From assembly GCA_016550485.1 (NCBI GenBank), contig JABXGV010000246.1, positions 1-11,719 of the forward strand: a stretch of DNA of 11,719 bases, read 5' to 3'. A program made the translations under genes and the position numbers. The stretch is from an archaeon. Lineage in GTDB: Archaea > Asgardarchaeota > Hermodarchaeia > Hermodarchaeales > Hermodarchaeaceae. Positions within the stretch are counted from its first letter, which is position 1; every line of letters starts with the position of its first letter. This document shows, in pieces, positions 5,737 to 11,719 of the stretch. Below the pieces are notes generated by a model. That model was not told where the DNA came from and ran no database searches. It saw nothing but the letters and a program-made list of their open reading frames with translations.

Positions 5737-6477
5737 TTAACAATCGTAGGAAGCGATGGTGCCTCGCTGCTGCCATGGCAGGCTAGGATGTTTCTCTAAG
5801 GTAAATATATCGACAGGTCCCCGCTGACTTATCCCAACGTGCACCTGGAAAGCGTGGCGACCAACCCCCCCTATTCTAGGTAGAGCTAGGTCACAGGATT
5901 TATCGGTCTCTGCGCTAGCAACCACCGAGATTGCCTGGGAGAGGGCCAGGCGCTTCAGCTGCGAGGCAAGCTGGGCACGACGAAATGGTGAGGAGGACCG
6001 CAGTTCCCCTCTTGGAATGTGGGCTTGGGGAAACGCGGATTCCTCCTCCTGTTGCAGCAGCTTTGTGATGTTGGCACAAAAGAGGATGGGAGCACGAGTC
6101 TGCTGCAAAATACTAGGTGCTTCGGTGAGAAGGCTGAGCAGTTGATCAGTGGTGAAAGCCCTTGCCACGTGAAGGTACTCAAGGAGCGCCGCAGGATTCC
6201 CTGGAAACGCAGTAGCCTTGAGTTCATCGAGGACCGCGCTGGGGCTGGCATCTTGGTCACCATCGATAATAACCACGCCACGGTCAGGAGCAACTTGGCG
6301 AAGCGCATTGGCGGCACATCTCAGGAGCAGCTGAGTAGCGTAGGGGCTGCCATAGAGGAGGTAGCTGAGACCAGCTTCAAAGCCTCCTCCAAGTAATTCA
6401 TCAAGGGGCGTGACTCCGGAGGCTAGATGGGGAGAGCATTGCTGCTTCTGAGCCAAGGAAAAGGCGGTTTCAAACAT
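5737..6477 (-). CDS. RadB/Rad51-family paralogue with degenerate P-loop
   Basis: 246 aa, a RecA-fold recombinase paralogue, probably a non-catalytic recombination accessory or regulator. Family features: SGVTPLDELLGGGFEAGL (20-37), the RadA/RadB entry motif; the VVIIDGD strand (68-74) matching YIDTEG; RRAQLASQLKRLALSQAISVVAS (166-188), matching the Rad51 helix and strand before loop L2; and GGVGRHAFQV...IFTLEKHPSLP (203-234), the C-terminal signature shared with RadB. The Walker A region reads YGSPYATQ (42-49), so the GxGKT core is missing, apparently by a short deletion. The Walker B strand PILFCAN (130-136) lacks its Asp. There is no N-terminal HhH domain, as in RadB. ATG 6477 has GGAG 9 nt upstream. 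ATP binding is unlikely; a structural role with RadA is inferred, by analogy with Walker-less Rad51 paralogues. Confidence 0.72.
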   Translation of the reverse strand: MFETAFSLAQKQQCSPHLASGVTPLDELLGGGFEAGLSYLLYGSPYATQLLLRCAANALRQVAPDRGVVIIDGDQDASPSAVLDELKATAFPGNPAALLEYLHVARAFTTDQLLSLLTEAPSILQQTRAPILFCANITKLLQQEEESAFPQAHIPRGELRSSSPFRRAQLASQLKRLALSQAISVVASAETDKSCDLALPRIGGVGRHAFQVHVGISQRGPVDIFTLEKHPSLPWQQRGTIASYDC

Positions 6478-6577
6478 CTACAAGGGCTCCATTCGTCGCT
6501 GAACCAGACCTATCCTGAAAGCCCTAAAAACCTCTCAAAATGAAACAAAGAAAAGACCCAACGTGAGGACTACTGTA

Positions 6578-6586
6578 GAGTATACT
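6578..6586 (+). promoter_or_regulatory. TATA-like box for the methyltransferase
   Basis: GAGTATACT lies where a start near 6608 would give a leader of about 40-50 nt. The divergent RadB-like gene has only a weak TTTTTAG candidate on the minus strand at 6524-6530. Confidence 0.3.
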
Positions 6587-6659
6587 TGCGTCCATTTTTT
6601 GCAGAAGAGGAAAACCTGAAATGGTCTGTACGTCTAATTGAGAGCCGGTGCTCTGGAAG

Positions 6660-7418
6660 ATGGCGTATCAGGGAAGTGCTAAATATTACGACCTCTTTGC
6701 TACAGACAAAGGACAAGAGCAGAATTTCTACAGGGAAATTGCCAAGGAAACTGGGTCACCCGTGCTGGAACTCGGTGTAGGTACAGGACTCTTTGCATTC
6801 CTCCTTGCAGAAGATGGAATCGAAGTCGTCGGCATTGACAGCTCCTCAGCGATGCTAAAAGAAGCAATGAGAAAACAGCGCCATGCCCCCCAAGCCATCG
6901 CGAGCCGCCTAACCTTCATCAAAGCCGACATGAGCAACTTTCAACTCGACCAAATGTTCCACCTAATCTATGTCCCCTCAGGGAGTTTCCAATACCTTAC
7001 TACCCCAGAAGAACAGAAACGCTGCCTGCAATGTGTCCAAAGTCATCTCTACCCACAAGGACTATTCGTCTTTGATGTCTACCTCGGAGAAACTGAGGCC
7101 ACTGGTGCCTGGCGTCGCCTTGAAACCAAACCCCTCCCAAAGGGAGGAACGGTTACCCGCTCCATATCCACTCAAACACTCAAGGACCAGAGAGCTATTA
7201 ACACTGCTCTTCGCTTCGACGTCACCGACAGTAGAGGCCGCGTACAGGAAACCATCATCGACTGGAGTTACCTAGCCCTCCTTACCAAAGAGGAGCTGGA
7301 GCAACACCTCAAAGTGGCAGAACTAGACGTAACCTCCCTCTACGCGACCTTCACCCGGAAACCCTGGGCTCCTGGGGCCACCAAGGCAATCTTCGTCACA
7401 GCAAAGCCCGGGAAGTAG
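6660..7418 (+). CDS. Class I SAM-dependent methyltransferase
   Basis: Cytosolic methyltransferase, 252 aa, substrate unknown. It starts with the common AKYYDLFATDKGQEQNFY entry helix. SAM-binding motif I is VLELGVGTG; the post-I acidic motif is VVGIDSSSAML; the adenine-side motif is FIKADMSNF; then comes a motif IV-like segment FHLIYVPSGSFQYL. The C-terminal part forms the strand-rich second half usual in small-molecule methyltransferases (family Methyltransf_25/11-like). GTG 6648 is the furthest upstream start. ATG 6660 is preferred because MAYQGSAKYYDLF begins like the family and GGTG at 6647-6650 lies 9 nt upstream. It stands alone on its strand, convergent with the HD gene. Confidence 0.88.
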   Translation: MAYQGSAKYYDLFATDKGQEQNFYREIAKETGSPVLELGVGTGLFAFLLAEDGIEVVGIDSSSAMLKEAMRKQRHAPQAIASRLTFIKADMSNFQLDQMFHLIYVPSGSFQYLTTPEEQKRCLQCVQSHLYPQGLFVFDVYLGETEATGAWRRLETKPLPKGGTVTRSISTQTLKDQRAINTALRFDVTDSRGRVQETIIDWSYLALLTKEELEQHLKVAELDVTSLYATFTRKPWAPGATKAIFVTAKPGK

Positions 7419-7433
7419 ACCCGAATCTACTTC
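7412..7433. terminator. Perfect hairpin between convergent methyltransferase and HD genes
   Basis: GAAGTAGA (7412-7419) and TCTACTTC (7426-7433) form a perfect 8-bp stem with loop CCCGAA. The left arm contains the methyltransferase TAG stop. The right arm ends 2 bp before the stop codon of the opposing HD gene. Being symmetric, it would form in both transcripts. A bidirectional terminator or 3'-end stabiliser is inferred. Confidence 0.5.
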
Positions 7434-7435
7434 GT

Positions 7436-8335
7436 CTATATCGCTTCGAAGCGTCCACGGCGAATGATAATCTTGTGGAGAATCCGCTGATCATGACTCG
7501 GTGAAACCGGCGATGTCTGGGCGACGATTTCAACGTGGTCCTCCAGCGGGGAATCCACTAACTTCTCACCCAGGTTATCCTGCAGCTGGAAGATGCCAGC
7601 CGAGTTACTCATGTGCACCAGGATTTGAATTGGGCACTCCGTGCCCTGCTTGATCTCAACCTTCTCAATAGCCAGCGCACTCACACTGTGGATGTTCACG
7701 TTACCACTATCAAAGGCCATACGACCACGCCCTTTTGTCATGTCAGTACCATCGGCGATGCCGACGAGGGCGGCTTCTTTGGTCAAATCCTTGACATGGG
7801 CAGGATGGGCGTAGATGGCGTGGAGGATGTGTCCGCGGATTTCGAACATCACTTCAGGGTCCTTGTAGAGTTCTGGTAGCAAGCGGTTCAGAATGGGGAT
7901 AGCTAAATAGACGGAGTGAAGATGATGGTCCTCACGGTGCACTTGGTTCCCGAGGTCATGGAGCAAAGCGGCGGTCAACACCACGAGGTAGACATCATCC
8001 TCGTCACCTGCCTTCATCTCCATGATATTCGTCTGCACACCATTATCGAGCAGCAGCTTCAACATCTTCAACGCATTCGCAGCCGTAATACGCGCATGGA
8101 CATCACCGTGGTCATTGTATTTCAAACAGCCGACGGCGATGTAGTTGGCCATGTCCCAGCACGCGTTGACTTCAGCATCCTTTCGAAGCAGGCCCCACAT
8201 CTTCTTTGCTTTAGGGTGTTTCGCCACGAGTTTTGCAATGGTAGCCTCAGCTTCGCGTTTCATTTCTTCGTAACTGGTAGGCAGTTCGAGTTCGAAGCCT
8301 CTTCCTGTTTGTATCAATCTTTTTGCTTTTGCCAT
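7436..8335 (-). CDS. HD-superfamily metal-dependent phosphohydrolase (archaeal family)
   Basis: Soluble HD-domain enzyme, 299 aa, expected to hydrolyse a phosphate ester or nucleotide; substrate unknown. Metal-ligand motifs, numbered from the GTG at 8344: His83 in NDHGDVHARI, the His129-Asp130 pair in AALLHDLGN, further His in HREDHHLHS, then His171, His174 and His180 in GHILHAIYAHPA, and Asp198 in IADGTDMTKGRGR. The C-terminal block VNIHSVSALAIEKVEI...MSNSAGIFQ is characteristic of a conserved, uncharacterised archaeal HD family. It is not a Rel/Spo, dGTPase or HD-GYP arrangement. ATG 8335 is used; GTG 8344 (MNKM...) is equally possible, as neither has a convincing Shine-Dalgarno. It diverges from the FAD gene and may share its AT-rich promoter region. 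Confidence 0.85.
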   Translation of the reverse strand: MAKAKRLIQTGRGFELELPTSYEEMKREAEATIAKLVAKHPKAKKMWGLLRKDAEVNACWDMANYIAVGCLKYNDHGDVHARITAANALKMLKLLLDNGVQTNIMEMKAGDEDDVYLVVLTAALLHDLGNQVHREDHHLHSVYLAIPILNRLLPELYKDPEVMFEIRGHILHAIYAHPAHVKDLTKEAALVGIADGTDMTKGRGRMAFDSGNVNIHSVSALAIEKVEIKQGTECPIQILVHMSNSAGIFQLQDNLGEKLVDSPLEDHVEIVAQTSPVSPSHDQRILHKIIIRRGRFEAI

Positions 8336-8407
8336 TTTGTTCACGCTCTTGGGCGTTGGTTCAACTGGGAGTTAAGCCTTAATTAGAATGTTGTCCTTTT
8401 CGTAGTA

Positions 8408-8417
8408 CAATATATTC
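8408..8417. promoter_or_regulatory. Near-symmetric TATA element between divergent HD and FAD genes
   Basis: CAATATATTC reads almost the same on both strands. On the plus strand a start ~27 nt away falls near 8439, four bases before ATG 8443. That gene has no Shine-Dalgarno, so a leaderless mRNA is likely. On the minus strand a start near 8385 gives a 40-50-nt HD leader. Confidence 0.45.
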
Positions 8418-8442
8418 TGACCTTTGGAATTGTGATTTAACG

Positions 8443-9921
8443 ATGTCTTCAACCTCTTTTAACGTGCGTCGTGTAAGGCGTGAAATCGAGCACCTCATTG
8501 GTGGGGATAATGTTTCTGACGCTGAAATTGATAGGGTCTGTTATTCCCGTGATGCCTGGCCACTTCGTCTGATGCAGCTAGGTCGCCTTGTTACTAAGCC
8601 GCGACCTGACCTTATCGTTTGGCCTACCACGGTTGAGCATATCCAGCATGTTCTTAGAATCGCGAATGCTGAGCATATCCCTGTCACGCCCGTTTCTGGG
8701 GGAAGTGGCGTATGTGGAGGGGCGCTCCCAACACGGGGTGGTATAATCCTCGACTTGAAAAGGATGAACAGGATATGCGGTCTAGACGAGGAATCCTACA
8801 CTGTCACTGTGGAGGCTGGGCTCTTAGGTTATGAGCTAGAACAGTATCTCTCGGTCCGTGGATACACAACAGGACATGCGCCCTCTTCGATTTTCAGTTC
8901 CGCAGTAGGCGGGTTCGCCGCAGCACGTTCTGCCGGGGTGCTGAGCTCCAAATACGGGAAATTCGAGGAGATCGTGGTCAGCCTTGAGGTGGTGTTGCCC
9001 AACGGCGAATTGCTTCGCACCAAGACGGTTCCCCGCTCCTCGATGGGACCTGACCTGAAACAGCTCTTCATAGGCTCAGAAGGCACCTTCGGTATCATCA
9101 CCGAACTCACCCTCCGCATATGCCCATTACCAGAGTCCACCCAGTTCGCTTCCTTCCTCTTTCCGGACCTCCATACAGGGATGGAGGCAGTCATACGATT
9201 TTTCCGTCGGGACCTCCGTCTCGCCCTTATCCGGCTCTATGATGAGAATGAAACGCGCTTCGTCCTAGGACGGTTCAAGTCTCCTCCTGAGGGCGCTTGT
9301 GTCCTGAACCTGATTTACAGTGCTACCAAGAAACTGGTGAGCCTGGAACGGCGAACGGTCACCCGCATCTGCGAAGCGGCAGGAGCCGAACCGCTGGGTC
9401 CGAAGCCGTCGAAGCATTGGTGGGACAACCGGTTCGACCTCTACTACCCCTCCAGCATCAATCTTGGTCCAGGAATGCTCTATGATGTCCTTGATGTGGC
9501 AGCCAGTTATGCCAACCTAGAGACGATGTATTGGAGGATGCGAGAGGCCATGGAAAAGCTGGGGGTTAGCACTATGAGTCACTTCAGCCACTTCTACCCT
9601 GATGGTGGGAACATCTACGTGATATTCATCGGGCACGCAGGTTCCTCTGAGGAGGCGGAAGCCAAGTATAGCCGGGTCTGGAAGGTTGGACTTGAAGCGG
9701 CTCATCGTGCTGGTGGCACCCTCAGCCACCAGCATGGCGTAGGTCTTCTTAAAGCCCCATGGATGCCGGTTGAACACGGTCCTGTGGGATTCGCCCTCCT
9801 CGAAGCCATCAAGCAGTATCTCGACCCCCATAACATCCTCAACCCTGGAAAACTGGGGCTTGGCTCGAAGGCGAGTCCATCAACTGATACCCCTACAGCC
9901 CAAGGAGGTGACAGCCCATGA
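8443..9921 (+). CDS. GlcD/AGPS-like FAD-binding oxidoreductase
   Basis: Flavoprotein of the VAO/PCMH family, 492 aa, predicted to oxidise a 2-hydroxyacid or related alcohol. FAD-binding segments: RPDLIVWPTTVEHIQHVLRIA (54-74), the PP-loop VSGGSGVCGGAL (84-95), the VTVEAGLLGYELEQYL strand-helix (121-136), and IGSEGTFGIITELTLRI (210-226). The C-terminal FAD-linked oxidase domain ends with GTLSHQHGVG (425-434) and LDPHNILNPGKL (460-471). The motifs PRSSMGPD (197-204) and SHQHGVG are closer to alkyldihydroxyacetonephosphate synthase (PRMSTGPD, SHHHGVG) than to ordinary GlcD. The middle His of HHH is Gln here. The ATGA overlap with an Fe-S subunit argues for a dehydrogenase (D-lactate/glycolate type) passing electrons on, rather than ether-lipid synthesis. 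The ATG start has no Shine-Dalgarno. Confidence 0.87.
   Translation: MSSTSFNVRRVRREIEHLIGGDNVSDAEIDRVCYSRDAWPLRLMQLGRLVTKPRPDLIVWPTTVEHIQHVLRIANAEHIPVTPVSGGSGVCGGALPTRGGIILDLKRMNRICGLDEESYTVTVEAGLLGYELEQYLSVRGYTTGHAPSSIFSSAVGGFAAARSAGVLSSKYGKFEEIVVSLEVVLPNGELLRTKTVPRSSMGPDLKQLFIGSEGTFGIITELTLRICPLPESTQFASFLFPDLHTGMEAVIRFFRRDLRLALIRLYDENETRFVLGRFKSPPEGACVLNLIYSATKKLVSLERRTVTRICEAAGAEPLGPKPSKHWWDNRFDLYYPSSINLGPGMLYDVLDVAASYANLETMYWRMREAMEKLGVSTMSHFSHFYPDGGNIYVIFIGHAGSSEEAEAKYSRVWKVGLEAAHRAGGTLSHQHGVGLLKAPWMPVEHGPVGFALLEAIKQYLDPHNILNPGKLGLGSKASPSTDTPTAQGGDSP
9904..9911 (+). promoter_or_regulatory. Strong Shine-Dalgarno of the Fe-S subunit inside the FAD gene
   Basis: GGAGGTGA is a full-length match to the archaeal anti-SD, placed 6 nt before ATG 9918 and within the last codons of the upstream gene. 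It fixes this start and supports independent re-initiation or coupled translation of the pair. Confidence 0.75.
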
Positions 9922-11096
9922 GTGGTTCACCGCCACCAAGCTCCAGCGATGCCCTAGATCAGTTCGCGAAGGTGAGCAGGCTCTGCAGCCTCTGCGCTCG
10001 CATGTGTCGCCATGCCTGTCCAACTCACGTAGCTACACGCTCTGATGCCTGTAGCCCCGTAGGTCGGGCACTAGTCGTCGAACTGTATCGTGGCCACAAA
10101 ACCGCTTTGACTGAAACGCCCGTGGATCGCCTCTACCAATGCACGCTATGTGGTGCATGTAAAGCTTGGTGTAAACCGGGTCATGAATTGCCTCGCATCA
10201 TCGAACTCGCCAGAGAACGAGTGATACAGGAGCACAGAGCACCTCTCGGGATTATCGACTTGGACCAAACCGTTTCTAAGCACAATAATGTCTATAGTGA
10301 ACCCCACGAAAAACGATTTGCGAGTCTAGCGCCAGTGTTAGAGCAGCAGCACTCAGGTGACAATGTCATTTACTTTGTAGGGTGCACCACAGCCTATCGG
10401 CACCCCGAAATTGCCACGGCGGCAATCCATGTGCTCAACCGCCTTGGAGTCACTGCTCACATTCTCCAAAATGAGGTCTGCTGCGGCTCACCACTCGTAC
10501 GTGCTGGATATACTGAAACCGCTCGAACCCTAGCACGACAGAACGTAGAGGCTATCGCCACGAGCGGCATCCGTACCGTCCTCACCACCTGCCCTGGATG
10601 TGCCCGCGCCCTCAAACACGACTACCCAAAGCTCAACACTCCCCTCCCCGGCAGCACCACAGTATTCCATATTACCGAATTCCTCGCCAAACGCCGCCGT
10701 CAGTTGCAGCGACTCCTCACAAGCCCAACTACTACCCAGGGGAGCACTTCAACTGCAGTCACGTATCACGATCCATGTCATCTAGGACGTGAATTAGGTG
10801 TCTACAATCCACCCCGCCAGCTTCTCCAACTCCTTCCAGGGATACGCCTCGTAGAATTCCAGAACACCCGAGACCACGCTGACTGCTGCGGCGCAGGCGC
10901 TGTCCTCCCCAAGACCTTCCCCCAGCTTGCAGCAGAGATAGCTCACCGCCGTCTCGATGACGCGGCTCAAACCGGTGCCAGCCTGCTCATCAGCTCGTGC
11001 CCCAACTGCAAACAGCACCTAACAAGCCATCAAACACCAAGCTCTGCCATGCCTTTTCTCGATCTAATGGAGCTCCTAGCCCGTGCTCTGAAATAA
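9918..11096 (+). CDS. GlcF/GlpC/HdrD-like Fe-S oxidoreductase subunit with two CCG domains
   Basis: Electron-transfer subunit, 392 aa, partner of the FAD protein it overlaps by four bases (ATGA). The N-terminal ferredoxin-like part has two cluster motifs: Cys23-x2-Cys26-x3-Cys30-x3-Cys34-Pro, and Cys75-x2-Cys78-x2-Cys81-x3-Cys85. Two CCG (cysteine-rich) domains follow: Cys156, Cys188-Cys189-Gly, Cys225-x2-Cys228; and Cys287, Cys323-Cys324-Gly, Cys361-x2-Cys364. Both are complete, as in HdrB/HdrD, GlpC and GlcF, where they bind clusters used for electron or disulfide chemistry. No TM helix is present, so membrane contact would need another subunit or a quinone/ferredoxin/menaquinone partner not encoded here. 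Flavin-to-Fe-S transfer from hydroxyacid oxidation is the likely role. The electron acceptor cannot be told from sequence. Confidence 0.9.
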   Translation: MSGSPPPSSSDALDQFAKVSRLCSLCARMCRHACPTHVATRSDACSPVGRALVVELYRGHKTALTETPVDRLYQCTLCGACKAWCKPGHELPRIIELARERVIQEHRAPLGIIDLDQTVSKHNNVYSEPHEKRFASLAPVLEQQHSGDNVIYFVGCTTAYRHPEIATAAIHVLNRLGVTAHILQNEVCCGSPLVRAGYTETARTLARQNVEAIATSGIRTVLTTCPGCARALKHDYPKLNTPLPGSTTVFHITEFLAKRRRQLQRLLTSPTTTQGSTSTAVTYHDPCHLGRELGVYNPPRQLLQLLPGIRLVEFQNTRDHADCCGAGAVLPKTFPQLAAEIAHRRLDDAAQTGASLLISSCPNCKQHLTSHQTPSSAMPFLDLMELLARALK

Positions 11097-11135
11097 CCTC
11101 CACACCCACAGGCATCTAGGTTTTAGGCTGCCCCC

Positions 11136-11190
11136 ATGAGAAGAGATAAGACTTTTTAGTAGGAGCACTAAGAAGTAACCCCCTTCTCAT
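11136..11190. repeat. Inverted repeat flanking a T5 tract before the membrane protein gene
   Basis: ATGAGAAG (11136-11143) and CTTCTCAT (11183-11190) are perfect 8-bp complements, 39 nt apart. Between them is a T5 run (11153-11157) that could be an archaeal T-rich terminator for the Fe-S gene or part of an AT-rich promoter for the next gene. The right arm ends 16 bp before the membrane gene's GGGAGG site. Confidence 0.3.
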
Positions 11191-11223
11191 TTGAAGGAGA
11201 ACAACTGGGAGGCAACAAATACA

Positions 11224-11712
11224 ATGTCAAGAGAAATCGCGTCACGGGTACTCTGCATTCTCGCTGGTGTTTTCTGCATCATCGCCTTCATAATCGGCAT
11301 CGTGGTCTATGGGATACGCTCTTTCGTCATCCTCATGGTCATCTTCCTAGCTATCATCTTATACGGTGCCTTTGGAGGAGAGATGACCCCAGAAGATCAG
11401 GCACTCGTATGGACATTAATTGTGTTATGGGTCATCATTCCCATCGCATCGATGGTCTTCTGGCTCGTCATCGGAATCCTTATCCTAGTGTGGCAGGGCG
11501 ACACATATTCACGCCGCGTCGCCATAATCGTCCTCGGCGCCCTCAGCCTCGTATTCGGTATATTGATTGGAGCAGTGATATTCATAGACCCCTTCTTCGC
11601 TCAATTGAGCGGATTCTGGCTAGCCTCGCTAAGCAGCATGCTCCTCGCCATCATCGCCGGCATCCTCGCCATCATCGGAGGAGCCATCGCAGAACCCAGA
11701 GGCGGAGTCTAA
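11224..11712 (+). CDS. Small multi-pass membrane protein, function unknown
   Basis: 162 aa, almost wholly hydrophobic, with about five TM helices (~8-29, 33-50, 61-90 as one long or two short helices, 98-121 and 130-153). One short polar loop, GGEMTPEDQ (51-59), follows the second helix. A second, QGDTYSRR (91-98), has the positive charge expected of a cytosolic loop. There are no conserved catalytic or transport motifs, and I do not recognise a family. Gly/Ile/Ala-rich helices (IIAGILAIIGGAIAEPRGGV) resemble the DUF-type small integral membrane proteins common in archaeal genomes. ATG 11224 is preferred to TTG 11191, since GGGAGG at 11207-11212 precedes it by 11 nt and the extra N-terminus (KENNWEATNT) is polar and not family-like. 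It lies 127 bp after the Fe-S gene and is probably separately transcribed. Confidence 0.75.
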   Translation: MSREIASRVLCILAGVFCIIAFIIGIVVYGIRSFVILMVIFLAIILYGAFGGEMTPEDQALVWTLIVLWVIIPIASMVFWLVIGILILVWQGDTYSRRVAIIVLGALSLVFGILIGAVIFIDPFFAQLSGFWLASLSSMLLAIIAGILAIIGGAIAEPRGGV

Positions 11713-11719
11713 ACACAAG

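Noticed and set aside
5955..6396. Overlapping open frames on both strands within the RadB-like gene
   Set aside because: No family resemblance. The 246-codon frame alone shows the RadA/RadB order of motifs from end to end.
7613..8386. Plus-strand open frames inside and beyond the HD gene
   Set aside because: They are shadows of the HD coding sequence, which carries all metal-ligand motifs on the minus strand.
1..11719. Defence island, CRISPR array, transposon or prophage
   Set aside because: No regularly spaced repeats, transposase or integrase signature, terminal repeats or phage-like genes were seen on either strand.

Overview
The window is chromosomal DNA from an archaeon. The evidence is a RadA/RadB-family recombinase paralogue, an archaeal-type HD phosphohydrolase, TATA-like boxes at the usual distance from starts, and secreted glycoprotein-like proteins with many N-x-S/T sequons and a C-terminal membrane anchor. 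GC content looks roughly balanced and several genes have strong GGAGG Shine-Dalgarno sites. The PPC/Ig-like surface proteins, HEAT protein and small multi-pass membrane protein would suit an Asgard (Thorarchaeota-like) or neighbouring lineage. That placement is inference; no marker gene is present.

Layout, left to right: (1) a MutY/MIG-type DNA glycosylase (+) with a complete [4Fe-4S] motif but no C-terminal 8-oxoG-recognition domain; (2) two tandem paralogous surface proteins (-), each with signal peptide, PPC-like domain, Ig/Fn3-like domain, one TM helix and a basic tail, and neither with a protease catalytic domain; (3) an EamA/DMT transporter (-); (4) a HEAT-repeat protein (+), divergent from the transporter across a short region with an operator-like palindrome; (5) a RadB-like protein (-) whose Walker A and B motifs are destroyed, ending 1 bp from the HEAT gene; (6) a class I SAM methyltransferase (+); (7) an HD-domain phosphohydrolase (-), convergent with the methyltransferase across a perfect hairpin; (8) a translationally coupled pair (+): a GlcD/AGPS-like FAD oxidoreductase overlapping by ATGA with a GlcF/HdrD-like protein carrying two [4Fe-4S] motifs and two CCG domains; (9) a small five-TM membrane protein (+).

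Most genes are single transcription units that alternate in strand. The two clear cooperative units are the tandem surface pair (23-nt gap, almost certainly co-transcribed) and the FAD/Fe-S dehydrogenase pair. I see no mobile element, CRISPR array, rRNA or tRNA. No gene-free stretch exceeds 300 bases. The most unusual items are the dead-P-loop recombinase paralogue, the catalytic-domain-less tandem surface proteins with an 81-bp identical tract, and the AGPS-like flavoprotein coupled to a CCG Fe-S subunit.
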